64,000 bases of DNA from Talinum fruticosum (Eukaryota > Streptophyta > Magnoliopsida > Caryophyllales > Talinaceae), in assembly GCA_021018815.1 (NCBI GenBank), contig JAITYX010000055.1, positions 744,001 through 808,000 on the forward strand, given 5' to 3'. Both the position numbers and the translations under genes were made by a program. Below, one piece after another: positions 49,278-61,350 of this stretch. The notes below the pieces were generated by a model. The model ran no database searches and was not told the DNA's origin. It was given only the letters and a program-made list of their open reading frames with translations. Every line of letters starts with the position of its first letter. Position 1 is the first letter of the stretch.

Positions 49278-50270
49278 ATGGCTCGTAACACCGGAGAGTT
49301 CGACGAAGGAAGATCTTCCAACAGGCCACCAAAATTCAAAGGATCAAACTTTGGGCACTCGGAAGAAGTTTATGGAATGTTTCCTCATGGATCATGATGA
49401 AGAGGTATGGGAAATCATACAACAAGGAAACTACATTCCAACGAAGATAGATGACTTCGTAATCCTTCCCAAGACAAAGGCCGAGTTCACACCAGCGAGG
49501 CAGAGAAGTTCGGAAAGAATTTCAAAGCCATGAACATCCTTATGTGCGCCATAAGCTCGTAAGAATACAATCGAGTCTCCGCTCGTGACTCGCTAAAGAG
49601 GTATGGGATACCTTGATCAACACCTACGAAGGTATAAGTCGGTGAGACAAGCGAAGATCGGCCAAGTATCTTCACAAATATGAGCTTTTCAAAATGGAGC
49701 CAGAGGAGAACATTACTCGGATGTTCATTCGCTTCACCGAGATCACCAACAATCTCAAATCTCTGGGAAAGAAAATCTCCCATGAAGAAATGTGCCGGAA
49801 AATTCTCGTAAGCCTACCCAAGAGACGATGGGGTCCGAAAGTGACTCGCCATAGAAGAGGCTCGTAACCTTTCACTCTTGAAGCCGACGAGCTCATCGGA
49901 AAGCTTCTAACGCATGAAATACATCCGGAAGAAGAAGATGCCGAGGGTACTACCAAAAGGAACATTGCGCTTAAAGCCTCGTAATCCAAAGAAGCAAGTC
50001 CGAGCTCTTCCGACTCGAAGACGATCCCATGGCACTCATTGCAAGAGGCTTCAAGAGAATGATGAAGCATAAAAGATGGGACAAAAGATCAAAAGAAGAA
50101 TTCTACAAGAAAGACAAGAGAGATAGAAAAGGTAAGTTTTCTTCTCCTTCAAAGTTATCTTTGTCTAAGAATTCTGGATGTTTTGAATGTGGCAAAGAAA
50201 GACCACATAGTCAAGGACTCGTCCAAAAAGAAAAAGGGACAGGAAGAAGAAAAAGGCCATGATGGCAACA
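49278..50270 (+). pseudogene. Sirevirus gag
   Basis: ATG at 49278 (MARNTGEFDEGRSSNRPPKF). A UBN2/gag core follows: FMECFLMDHDEEVWEIIQQG (49369-49430), a KVWDTL-type block near 49600, and YELFKMEPEENITRMFIRFT (49680-49740). After an acidic stretch, GCFECGK near 50177 begins a CCHC zinc knuckle whose second half is out of frame. At least half a dozen one-base indels break it, commonly where the text reads ctcg. Structural nucleocapsid protein of the element. Confidence 0.8.
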
Positions 50271-51109
50271 TGGAGCGATGAGGACTCATCGAAGATGACG
50301 AGGACTCGGATGACTCAAAGTGTCCGATGGCAATCTCTGACTCGGAAGCCGAAAGAGAGTCGACTCAGACTCGGACAATGAGGAAACCGATCCTCAAGAG
50401 GTAATAAACTACTTCCTCAAATTCTCCAAAGTTGATTTAGCTAAATACATTTTTACTTTGGAAGAAAAGTCCAATTCCGATTCTTCTCATTTCAAAGAAC
50501 AACTTGAGTCAATCACTTCGAGAGCACTTCTTTGAAAAACGAATTAGAAAAACTGAGACTCACACTCAGAGAACTCAAGACAAGTGCTCAAGCTAATGAG
50601 ACTCGAGTCCGAGTTACTCAGAAAGAAAATGAGCAACTAAAACAAAAGCTCACCGAGTCTCAAGATCTCGGTTTTAAAGTTCACTCAAGGTCAGAAGAAC
50701 CTTGACATGCTCTTAGGATCACAATGTGTCTCTTTTCGAAAAGAAGGTCTTGGTTTCAACAAAGAGGAAGAATCTAATTCCTACTTAGAATTGTTCAAAA
50801 GGATTCCAGAACCGTAAAGTTCAGAAAGCCGAGCACGGTCCCATTCATAGAAATGAAAGGAGGACTAAGCCCAGAGCTATTTACAAAAAGAAACCATTTT
50901 CTTCTGTTTCAAAAGGAAAGGTTTTCAAAAAGAAAGAGACACAGACTCAGTTCTCCGAGAGGAAGACTCAGAATCGACAAAACCCAAAGTCATTCAAATC
51001 TGGGTTCCGAAACACCTTCTTCCTCGTAAAAGGACCACAGTAAAAAATGTTACTGGGTTCGTTAGAGGAAGTGAGAAGGGTTAGATTCTCTTTGTTTTGC
51101 AGTGTCACT

Positions 51110-54100
51110 CGTAAGAGATCAAAAGGACACCGGTACCTTGACAGTGGATGTTCACGCCATATGACAGAGATGCAGGACTCTTTTCCGAGTTGAATAACCA
51201 TAAAGGAGGAAAAGTCACATTTGGAGATGATAGCAAGGGCAAGATCGTGGGGATTGGGAATATTGGAAAAGGAAGCAATTTGGTTAGTCCAGTCTATCTT
51301 GTCAAGGGATTGAAATATAATCTGCTCAAGATCTCTCAACTATGTGACAAAGGTCAAGAGGTAAGATTCACTCGGACCAATTGCACTATTTCGATGTCTC
51401 TACCAAAGAGATCAAGCTTTCGGTAAGAGATCGGGTAATACATACATCATCCCACTTTTCGACCCAAGTCGAACTTATCCTGTTTAAAAGCATCTCTTCA
51501 TGATGATTCTTGGTCTTGGCATCGTAGATTAGGCCATATTAGCATGCATACTATCAAGAAATTGGCATCTAATGGTTTAGTTAGGGGTTTACCTAACTAT
51601 GTTTTTGAGAAAGACAAAATATGTGAAGTATGCACCGAGGGAAACAAGTCGATCTTCATTCAAATCTCTCGAAGACAGCTTCCACATCCAAAGTACTTGA
51701 ATTACCGCATATGGACTTATGTGGTGAAATCCTTGTGAAGAGTCTCGGAGGTAAATCTTACATACTTGTCATTATTGATGATTTTTCACGATTTACTCGG
51801 GTGTGTTTTCTCAAGCGCAAAATGAAGCTTTCAAGGAGTTCAAGCAAGCTCTGCAGAAAAATTCAAGTTGAGTCTCGAACTCGGATCCGGAGGGTTCGAA
51901 CCGACCATGGAAGGGAGTTCGACTACTCATAATTCTTAGAGTTTTGCGATCAGAATGGAATCTCTCACAACTTCTCAGCACCCGAACTCCTCAACGGAAT
52001 GGAGTGGTATAGAGAAAAAACAGAACCCTTGAAGAAATAGCAAGGACAATGATGATTGAGCACAACTTACCTTACTATTTCCGGGCGGAGGCAAGTGAAC
52101 ACAGCCAACTACACTCTAAACAGATGCCTCATCGGACCCATTCTGAAGAAAACACCTTATGAGCTCTACAAAGGGAAGAAGCCAAATATTTCCTATTTCG
52201 GACCATTCGGATGTAAGTGCTTCGTGAAGGTTTGCTCAATGAGAGTCCGAGTCACCCTAGAGGGGGTGAATAGGGTGAAAGAAAATTCTTCCGGAAAAGA
52301 CGCACTTTTGTGCAGAAATGATGCAGAGACAGATTCGAGTCTAAAGACAGAGTCGAAAAGATTGGACTCGAAATCGGTGAATCGGAAGAAGCAAGAGCAC
52401 TAAGGCCGTCCGAGTCTAGAATGAACTCGGAAAGAGAACATAGAGATTTTACGTGGAAACCCTCCCGGGGCAGAAAACCACGGCCCGTGTCAATCCGGAC
52501 ACGAAGTCAAATCCACTATTTTGAGTCCACAAATACCGTGAACTTGACGTGAACCCGAGTTGCTCCCTTAGACAACTCTATACAAATTTTCTTAGACTCG
52601 AAGTTACCTTATCCGATCTAGTACTTCCTAGCTGAGATACCCCTTACAGCTAGGGACAACCAAGCCGAGTTAACCTTTACAGACTTAGTCAAGGGACCTT
52701 ACAAAGAATGTAAGAAGAGTTTGTAACTAAGTACAAGACCTTACAACTCGGAAAGTAATGAATTACAGAGTGGGAGTTGTAAGTTGAAGATTGAAAGTAA
52801 ATACAATAACTTTGTTCAAGTAAGTGTATTGACAATATGTTCGGCAACCTTCAAGTCTTGTGAAGTGGCTTCTATTTATAGATAGCTGAGCAGAGTAGCC
52901 GTTATCCTCATCTCGCTGACCGAGAGTCCTCTCGTGACCGTTGTGAAAGGCTTTCCGAGTCACTCGGAAAGTATCCGTTGAAATATGGACGTTGGACAAC
53001 GGTTTAACTCTCTTGGAAGTCTCAAAATCATCGGTTGTGTCTTGATAAATGTGGTGGAAACTACCGTTAAGCTTGGCGTTCAGGTTTCCGGATATGGAAG
53101 CGGACAACTTCGACACAATCTTCCGAGACAAAAGCGAGGGAAGGTGAAAAGCCATATCTCGCTGGTGATTTGACGTTCGAAGCTCGGCTACTTTTGTAGT
53201 TTGAAAATATATCCTCGATTGAATAACCTACAAAAGTAAAACACCTTCGGTTCTCAAAGTATAAAATACTTTGGTCCAAGGTTAGACACGAGATAATAAC
53301 ATAATCATGATAATTAACCAACAGATTATCCGAGTCGGAAAAGAAATGGAATTTTCCGAGTCTAATATCCATGATACTCGGAATTCCATATGACTTAGTC
53401 TTAAGTAAAGAAACACGTTCTATAGCGAATATCGAGTGGGAAAAACTTGATATAGACTAAGCATGAAATGAACTATGAATGCCGACATTGCAAACAATAG
53501 AGTAAATAACCACAAGTCGATTCGAGTGAGAAACAATGGAATACTTGGTATATTCAAGATGCGATTATTCTGAGTGAGAGTGGACTCGGAATAAAGAACA
53601 AGTTTTCCGAGTCGCTAATCGAAAGCGATTAAAGAGATATGTGAAGGCCGAATCGCATAGAAAAGATACTATTTAACTCAAGTAAGTTTCTAAGACACGA
53701 GAGAATGCCTTGGAATCAAAACTCTATATGAATGACATCGTTATACTCGATTCCTTTTGCATGACTCGGAAAGATATAGAGCGAGTGTCCGAGTCTTCAC
53801 TTCGTTCACAACAATGGTAAGGATCATCCGACCAAGTTTGATGCTCGGTCGGACGAAGGTATTTTTCTAGGTTACTCCTCTCATAGCAAAGCTTATCGCA
53901 TTTTTAATAATCGAACTAACAAAGTGGAAGAAAGCATCCACGTAGTGTTTGATGAGTGTGAACAGGAGAAACCAAGTGAATCATCATACTCGAACCGAAA
54001 CTCAGTAGAGATGATGATGAAGTCGAGACTACAACGACTCGGACTCAACCTACTCGGAATCAAGTCACTTAGAACGAGGAAACTCAAAATGAGACAAGTT

Positions 54101-55546
54101 CAAGAGTTGGCTCGAACGAACAAGTCAATAAAGAAGATCACTCGGAACAAGCTTACGGAGATCAAGCTGCTCAACCCACAAACCTTGTGAATCAAAGAAC
54201 TGGTAAAGCTTTCAAATTTACTTCCAGTCATCCCCAAGAAAACATCATTTCGATATCAACGAGTGGGGTAAGAACTCGTTCCTCTCTTCACAATCTATGT
54301 GCATTCACTGTATTCATTTCATTAACTCGAACCCGAAATGCACTAGAGGCCCTTAATGAACCTGAATGGGTAGAGGCCATGCAAGAGGAACTTAATCAAT
54401 TCGAGAGAAACCAAGTCCGGACTCGACCAACCGACCTTCGACCACCCGGTTGTAGGAACCAAATGGGTTTTCAAGAACAAAGCTGGATGAGGGTGGAGTG
54501 GTAGTCGAAACAAGGCTAGACTTGTGGCTCGAGGATATAATCAAGAAGAAGGAATTGATTGTGGGGAAACCTTTGCACCTGTAGCCGAATCGAAGCCATT
54601 AGAATATTGTTGGCATTTGCATCCAAGCATGCATATTAAATTATATCAAATGGATGTTAAGTGTGCCTTTCTCAATGGTTTTATTGAAGAAGAAGTCTAT
54701 GTCGAGCAGACCTCCTGGTTTTGAAAACTCAGAATTTCCAAATCATGTTTTCAAACTTCAAAAGGTTCTCTATGGTCTTAAACAAGCACCCCGAGCTTGG
54801 TATGAAAGATCGAGTAGCTTCTTGGTTCAAAATGACTTTAAAAGAGGTCGGATCGACAAGACTCTCTTCATAAAGACCAAAGGGAAAGATTTCCTTATTG
54901 TTCAAATCTATGTTGAGGATATTATTTTCGGTGCTACTAATGAATTTACGTGTCGAGAATTTTCTCGAGTTGATGAGTCAAGAATTCCAAATGAGTATGA
55001 TGGGAGAACTCAATTTCTTCTTCGGGTTGCAAATCAAACAAGACAAAAATGGAATCTTTGTTCATCAATCAAAGTACACCAAGGAACTGCTGAAGAAATA
55101 CAAACTTCAAGATGCAAAGCACGCATCTACACCCATGAGCGAGCAAGCATAAAGCTTGACTCGGACAACAAAGGTAAAGCAAGTAGATCGAAACTCTATC
55201 GAGGTATGATTGGATCTTTGCTATATCTTACTTCAAGCAGGCCAAATATAATGTTCGGTGTTTGTTTATGCGCAAGATTTCAAGCTAATCCAAAAGAATC
55301 ACATCTCACTCGCGGTGAAGAGAATATTCAGATATCTTGCAGGCACTCGGAATTTAGGTCCGTGGTATTCCGGAGACTCGAACCGACTCGACCGGGTACT
55401 CGGACGCGGACTACGCAGGATACAAAGTTGATCGAAAGAGTACATCCGGAGCTTGCCAATTTCTGGGTCAATCCCTAATATCTTGGCACTCAAAGAAGCA
55501 AAATTCAGTAGCTCTATCGATTGCGGAAGTCGAATATATTGCCGCG
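51110..55546 (+). pseudogene. Sirevirus pol: protease, integrase, RT, RNase H (first part)
   Basis: Protease active site DSG at 51140-51148 within YLDSGCSRHMT. Pre-integrase SWHRRLGHISMHT near 51510 with CEVC zinc residues near 51628. Integrase SYILVIIDDFSRFTRV (51757-51805) and TDHGREFDYS (51903-51930), resuming after the inverted LTR at 53805 with DEGIFLGYSSHSKAYRIFNN. RT: EPEWVEAMQEELNQFE (54366), YNQEEGIDCGETFAPVAE (54537-54590), MDVKCAFLNGFIEEEVYV, YGLKQAPRAWYE (54773-54808), YVEDIIFG (54909-54932). RNase H: MIGSLLYLTSSRPNIM (55207) to AEVEYIAA at 55546. The usual YVDD is YVED here, a change in the RT catalytic pair. Many frameshifts. Confidence 0.88.
52225..53799 (-). mobile_element. 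Inverted solo LTR of the same Sirevirus family
   Basis: Read on the minus strand it runs from TGAAGACTCGGAC (53799) to GAGCAAACCTTCA (52225) and matches the flanking Sirevirus LTRs along its length (1575 bp). The exact duplication CTTCG lies on both sides (52220-52224, 53800-53804). Removing it rejoins the integrase frame GCKCFV-HNNG. It is therefore a separate later insertion reduced to a solo LTR, opposite in orientation to its host. Confidence 0.93.
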
Positions 55547-58488
55547 TGTAACACCCCGTTCCTAAATATAACGTATTAACATAATCCATCAATAATAAGG
55601 AGCACGTACATTTCAATTCCAAGATATTTTCATATTATGTTATATATCTACATGTGTATCAAATTTATTTTTGCAGGACCCAAACGTAAGCGACTGACGA
55701 TGGATGGCCAATATTTACAATAAAATTCATAAAGTATTAACTCCTCAAATATTACTCATAATTCATGCCCGATTCTTTCAATTATAAACATTTAATCTAA
55801 ATCAAATTTTTATAAACATTTTTATAGGCATTCCTACACCTATAGGTATGCATAAAATATATCACCCAAAATTAATTAAACACACTTATGTACATGAGCA
55901 TCTAATGCCAATTGCTAGTTAACCTAAATTTTTTTACTTAAAGCAAATAAACAAAATTTATTAAAACACTAGATATAATAAAAATAATTATGAGAAAAAT
56001 AATAAAAATAAAATATTAAGCAGCCAGCTGATGAGATTAATGATAAAAATAATAAATGGAATTATTAGATTTTTTTGGGGTCAAATGAAGCCTTGACACC
56101 ACTAATCACACCTAGCCTTGTTTAGCAATTGACAAGCACTTGATTAGCATGCATCCTCACCATGTGTCATCCACAAACTCAGCCCATACCAGCTTAATCA
56201 TGCAGATAACCATCAAAATTTAGTATAAATAGGGTGTTTTAGCAGCAAAAATGGGCCTAAAACAATAATCTCAGCATTTTCTCTCTCCTCTCTGCAGCTG
56301 ACCACCAACCTCACTTTGGCCCCTTCCACAGACCATCACCGACCTCCTCCTTCGATCCCAACTGATCATAACCCCTCTCCATGCTGCACTGAACGAAAAT
56401 AACCCTTCCGAGCACCGTTCCGACGACCCAGTTGCCGGGAAATTGCTCCCGAAACCCCTCCGTCGATCGGCTTTTCACCACCATCTTCTACTAATCTCCC
56501 TTTCATTTCACTTCCAAACACCACCAACGCCACATCACCCATGGCCACCACCACCTGACCACCGACCGGAAACCTAACCGCCGCCACCTGCAGGCACCGC
56601 CGGCAGCCACCCAGCACCACCACTGCAGCCCCCATACATACACACTCTCTTTCTCTCTCTCACTTATATATGCCCTAAAACCAACTCCCTCAAAACCCAC
56701 CATCACCACCACTACCACTGCCACGCCACCACCGCCAAGGACCACCACCAATCTCCGGCACCGCCTCGCCACCGGAACACCGCTGCCGCCGCCGGATTCC
56801 ACCTGCAACCACCACCCTTGCTCTATTCTTCTTCCTTAGGTAAAAACCCTAACCCTAAAGATTTTCTTAACCTAATTTAGCTTTTAAAACTAATTAAAAT
56901 TAGATAAAATATGAAGTACACAGAAAGTTATGATCAGATTAGTAAGGATGAAAATTCAATTAAGGCATGCATGTTCTAATCCTTGTAGTTAAGTAAATAA
57001 AATTGATAATTGGTTCATTAATAATTCATGTTTAAATTCATAATCAAATTATGCATGCATGTTAAGTAATAGTTAGTAACACACTAATACATGTATAATT
57101 GTAAATTAAACCTTGCATGCATGATTAAGTAAAAGTAAATTAGCATATTAATAATAAGTTCATAATTAAATTCTTACATGCATGTTAAATAAGTAGCATG
57201 TTAATTACATGAGTATTGTTAAAATAGGAATTTATTTAGTTATTATGTGCATGTTTAAGTGATTAACCAAAGATTAACCTAGCTATAAACTTAAAGTAAT
57301 TAGTTAATTCCTAAAGCATGTTTAACTAATAAATAAATTAGTGTTAGTACATGATTGCATGTGTAAATCACAAAAAATATTAATGCATGCTTAGTAAAAT
57401 TCATGCATAAACCATAAACACTCAATGAATAAATACATGTTTATTAAACTTGTAATTAGCTAAGTTAAGGATATCAACATGCATGTTTAATTTCTAAAAT
57501 AATTCATGTTAAAGATTATTATTTGCATTCATAGGTTAAATAGCTTAGCTAAACTTTCAATAACATAAAGCATAAACCAAATATTTATGAATCATACCAA
57601 TTACCATAACATAAGGTGATTATGGCCAAAACTAAATCCTTATTAATGAAATGTGTTTCAAAACTTTATGTTAAGGGCCATCAAATCGAAGTCTGCTCGG
57701 GTCCTGTACAAATCCCACCAAAAACAAGTATACTACCCACAATATCAGGTACGTTCATGGATTATGCCTTTCAAGTTTTCATTCAAAAATCAAGGCCGGA
57801 TATGACCGCCATTAACAACCAACAAAGAATCATTTGCAACAGTATTTGCCATGTTAAAGTGGACCCGCCCATTGATACTTTACCATTGTTCAAAGTCGGC
57901 ACACCGTAATCGCGCCGCACCAACTGGACTTCCCGATCGGTCCGGGTGTGTACACATTTAGGGAAACCCGATGATCGCAAGGGTAACCACACGGATAATT
58001 AATTAGCAACAGTTTTACATTATTCACTCTCCCTCATTTATAAAATGAATTGAAATGCACGTGCTCAACCCAAATATTTTTAACTTATATTTTACAGACA
58101 TAATAATGAGCGTATTGAGTTTCGACTCACATTGCGAAATTATTTCTTGTTTTGTTTTAGGTAATTTTCAGAAATCTCGGGATGTAAATACTCGGACGTA
58201 GCGGCTCGCAAGGAGACTCGTTGGTTGGTTTAGCAATTAGGAAAGTCATCCGTCGATCAAGAGTCGTGTTATCATTTGTAAATATTTATAAGTTTCAGTC
58301 GTATCTTTTATTAATTGCCCATCGCTAAGTTATATTTATGTACATTATTAACACCATCGGACCAAGCCTTGCCCTGTCTACGGACATGGGTGGCGGTGAC
58401 GACTCCCGACCTTCCTTTCCGCTGCGCTAATCATCGGCTAGCGGCTTGTTTAGTCTAACACCGGTGATTACGGGTTGGGGGCGTTACA
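55547..58488 (+). mobile_element. Solo LTR (TGTAACACCCC type) inserted in RNase H
   Basis: Begins TGTAACACCCCG, ends GGGGGCGTTACA, with exact duplication CCGCG (55542-55546, 58489-58493). Removing it restores the RNase H frame [19 protein letters not shown] box (tataaataggg, 56223-56233) is followed by a CCACC-rich leader (56280-56839) with donor TTAG|GTAAAA and then AT-rich intron-like DNA. It has the same architecture and end sequences as the 45418-63423 LTR but a diverged body, so a related rather than identical family. No coding region; 2942 bp. Confidence 0.92.
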
Positions 58489-58493
58489 CCGCG

Positions 58494-58798
58494 GGAGCTT
58501 GTTGCGCTCGGATTCTTTGGATAAAACAACACTTGAAGGATCTTGGACTATCTCTCAACTCGGTTCCAATCAAGTGTGACAACCAAAACGCAATCAGTAT
58601 CACTAAGAATCCTGTCCAGCATTCAAAAACAAAGCATATTGAGGTCGGTATCACTTCTTACGCGATCACTCGTAAAAGGGTGATATTGCACTTGAGTTCA
58701 TTCCTACTAATCTTCAATTAGCTGATATCTTTACTAAGCCTTTGGGTGAAGATCGGTTTAGTTTTATTCGGAATGAGCTTGGTATGTTAAATGCTTAA
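58494..58798 (+). pseudogene. Sirevirus RNase H, C-terminal part
   Basis: Continues pol after the solo [43 protein letters not shown] and KTKHIEVG. After a frame change come [20 protein letters not shown] and LGMLNA, with the stop at 58796-58798, the normal end of Copia pol. Confidence 0.9.
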
Positions 58799-59442
58799 TT
58801 TTGCACTACCTCTATTGCATAATTCGTGCTATGTGCTTTCTGTGTTAATAACAATTAGTTCGGTTGATTCGGTGATACTGGGCTAATAGTTATTTCGTGT
58901 TTCGAGTCACTCGAAACCTTTACGAGTCAAACTCGGACGTAGAGAAACTTGGACATCAAATTTTTCGAAACTATCTCTAGAACAGTGGAGAGTTTCGGAT
59001 TATATTTTCAAAATTCTTTTCTCTCTCTTTCTCGAGCATTGCGATCGGATCTTAGCCGTGGATTTTAAACCGCTGGTATCTCAACCGTTAAAGAAGAACC
59101 GTTACACCGTTCTTTGGTGACTCGATGGACGAGCCGAGTTAGAACGGAGTTATACTTAACGGACAGTTGACGGGCGCGCTTATTTTCTATAAATAACGTC
59201 TATCCATCTTCATCTCGGTATTCTAAACTCCATCTCTCTCAAAAGAAAACTTCTCGCGGAAGATTACTACGTGAACAGTGACTCTTGATCGTCTGCAAGC
59301 ATCGAAGAAGCTCTCTCTCTCTCGTAAGTTTCGACTGCTCTCATCTCTTCCCTCTCCTTTTTTATTTTCATTTTCTTCTCTTCTACACCTCCTTCTCTCT
59401 TTCCTACTTGAAAAGTTTCATCTTTTCTCACCTTCTCTCATA
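58799..59442 (+). promoter_or_regulatory. Spacer with TATA box before the third open region
   Basis: The 0.64 kb between pol and the env-like region contains ctataaataacg (about 59189-59200), preceded by AACCGTT and AACGG motifs resembling those before the LTR TATA box, and followed by a C/T-rich leader (59220-59440). This looks like an internal promoter for the third gene; a splice-acceptor role for genomic RNA is the alternative. Confidence 0.45.
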
Positions 59443-60969
59443 ATGCCTAAACGAGGAAACCATCCCGACTTCCGGGTCTCTCCCTCTTCCAAAAGCCTCG
59501 CACCAACAAGCCGAAAGCTCAACCCCTTCCAAACCCGTTGTCACCCAGAGCATCTTGCGCTGGATGATAAATTCTTTCCAACAACCAAATTTTCTTGGTT
59601 GTCCAACATCCAAACCACGGGAGTATACTACTTCTTGTGTTTCGACGAGTTTATCTATCCTGAACTCGTTTCGAGTTCTATGCTCACCTCACCTACTCCG
59701 AAAATGTTCTAACCTCTAGGGTTCGAACATTACTGTTCGCATCAACACCTCTCTCCTCCACCGTCTGTTCAAAGTCTCTTCTCTTTTCTTGAACAGCAAT
59801 CCTATCCCTTTCATCGAAGTCGCCGACGACTTCTTTGAAAAATACGCAAAAGAATTCCCCGGGTCCAGGAAAAACTTTTCGTGACTCGGTTGAAGTCGAA
59901 GCTCGGCTTCGTGGCTTTCTGCTGATGAGAACCTTTTTCTCACGAGCATTCCGAGCAAGAAGAACACCTCCCTTCCTTTCGGTGCTTTTCGACCCTTGTC
60001 TTCAAACAATTTCAAGTTCCTCTTCCTCTCGACCCAAACGCGGTGTCCGAGGCGGCCATTGTGGTCGGCAAGAAGGAACTCCGAGGGTACGGATACCAGA
60101 AACCGACCCCGGTGTTTGGGTTCACAACTCGAGTTGAGGCCTCCCTCTCCTCCTCGGACTCGAAATCAGCCCCTCTCCCTCTTCCTTTTACACCTGGTGG
60201 TGCCTCTACCTCAGGTGCCTCCAAATCTCTCTCTCGCCCTCTTGTCCCCGCTTTCTTGGACAAGATCGGCTCTGTGTCTTCGATCTCGGAGACATGCTCG
60301 GGGCTTTCAAATCCGTCCTCCAAGGTCCGACCATCAACCAAAAGACCGGTCAGTCCCAAATCCGAGAGCAGCAGTCTCTCGTTCTTGAGATGAGGGAGCT
60401 GGTTCAGGAGCGAAGGAGCCGGCCGAGCTCCTCGAGAGAGACGGTCCAAGGCGGCTCGGGACCGGGATGACTCGGACGCGTCCGAGCGTCTTCGAGCCCG
60501 AGTCCGACCTCCTCGGACAGCGGGGATGACGAAGAAGAGGAAGAAGGCTGCAGATGCGGCAGAAGATGCTGAGGAACCTGCGGCTGAGGCAGGCCCCTCC
60601 GGGCCAAGGGAAGAAGAGGCCGTGGCCACTGCTGAGGGACAGACTACTCCTCAAGCTCAAATAGCAGTACTCGGCTCGGACAGCGAGTCCGAGTGGGTCG
60701 AAGACCTCGCTCCTCCAGCGGGTCGAGCGAGCAGCCCTTTCCAGCCCATCGAGGTCCCAAGGGAAGAACCCCTCGATCCACTTTCTCCGGGTCGACCACT
60801 CGGAGCCGAGCCCCCGACGATTCTCCCGGTTCTCCCTCGCCGCGCTCAAGCACATCGTCAAGATCTTATCGGCGCCGGCGCACCTCCGCCTCCACTCGAA
60901 ATCCCCTCCCTCGTAGGAGCCATGCACCGAGTCACAATTCCTCGGTGTCTCCGAATTTTCCTCTTTTGA
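59443..60969 (+). pseudogene. Env-like / plant-transposon-protein third gene of the Sirevirus
   Basis: ATG at 59443 (MPKRGNHPDFRVSPSSKSLA). The first part contains FFPTTKFSWLSNIQTTGVYY and FIYPELV, resembling the conserved domain found in the extra gene of Sirevirus and many other plant retroelements. A Ser/Pro- and Glu/Lys-rich, GC-rich C-terminal part follows (60100-60960). Several frame changes break it. Such genes are often called env-like, but no clear signal peptide or transmembrane anchor is visible here, so an envelope role is unsupported. The antisense strand is also open (61212-60334 and 60629-60012), probably by composition. Confidence 0.6.
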
Positions 60970-61339
60970 AATTATTTTTTTTTGTCCGGACATCTCGGTT
61001 GTATTATTAGTTATTTTCCTCCCTTTCTTTTCTTGTTGTATTTTTTTTCTGAAAGGCAAGGGGGAGAAATAGAGTCGAAACTGGTTGTCTTGTTTAGGGG
61101 AGTTTTTCCACCCTTTTTGGAATTTTAATGGATTGATGCATTTCACTATTATCTTCCGAGTTCGGTTTTGCCTTGCTTTATTTTCTCGAGTTAATGTTAA
61201 AGCATACTTCATTTTGTTTTGCTCGATATATTATATATTGCTACGATTCATTAAGTATGCCCTACTCATGCGCAAACTACTTAGAATCATTTTTTTCTCT
61301 AATAAAATTCCTGTTTAAGTATGGAATGCCTTTCATCAA

Positions 61340-61350
61340 AAAGGGGAGAT
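61340..61350 (+). other. Polypurine tract of the Sirevirus
   Basis: AAAGGGGAGAT immediately before the 3' LTR start TGAAG at 61351; second-strand primer. Confidence 0.8.

Noticed and set aside
56366..56808. Gly/Val-rich minus-strand frames (89 and 101 codons)
   Set aside because: Complement of CCACC repeats in the second solo LTR leader; no conserved protein.
60644..61010. Additional short frames on both strands at the end of the third Sirevirus gene
   Set aside because: Alternative-frame shadows of the GC-rich Ser/Glu/Pro coding region.
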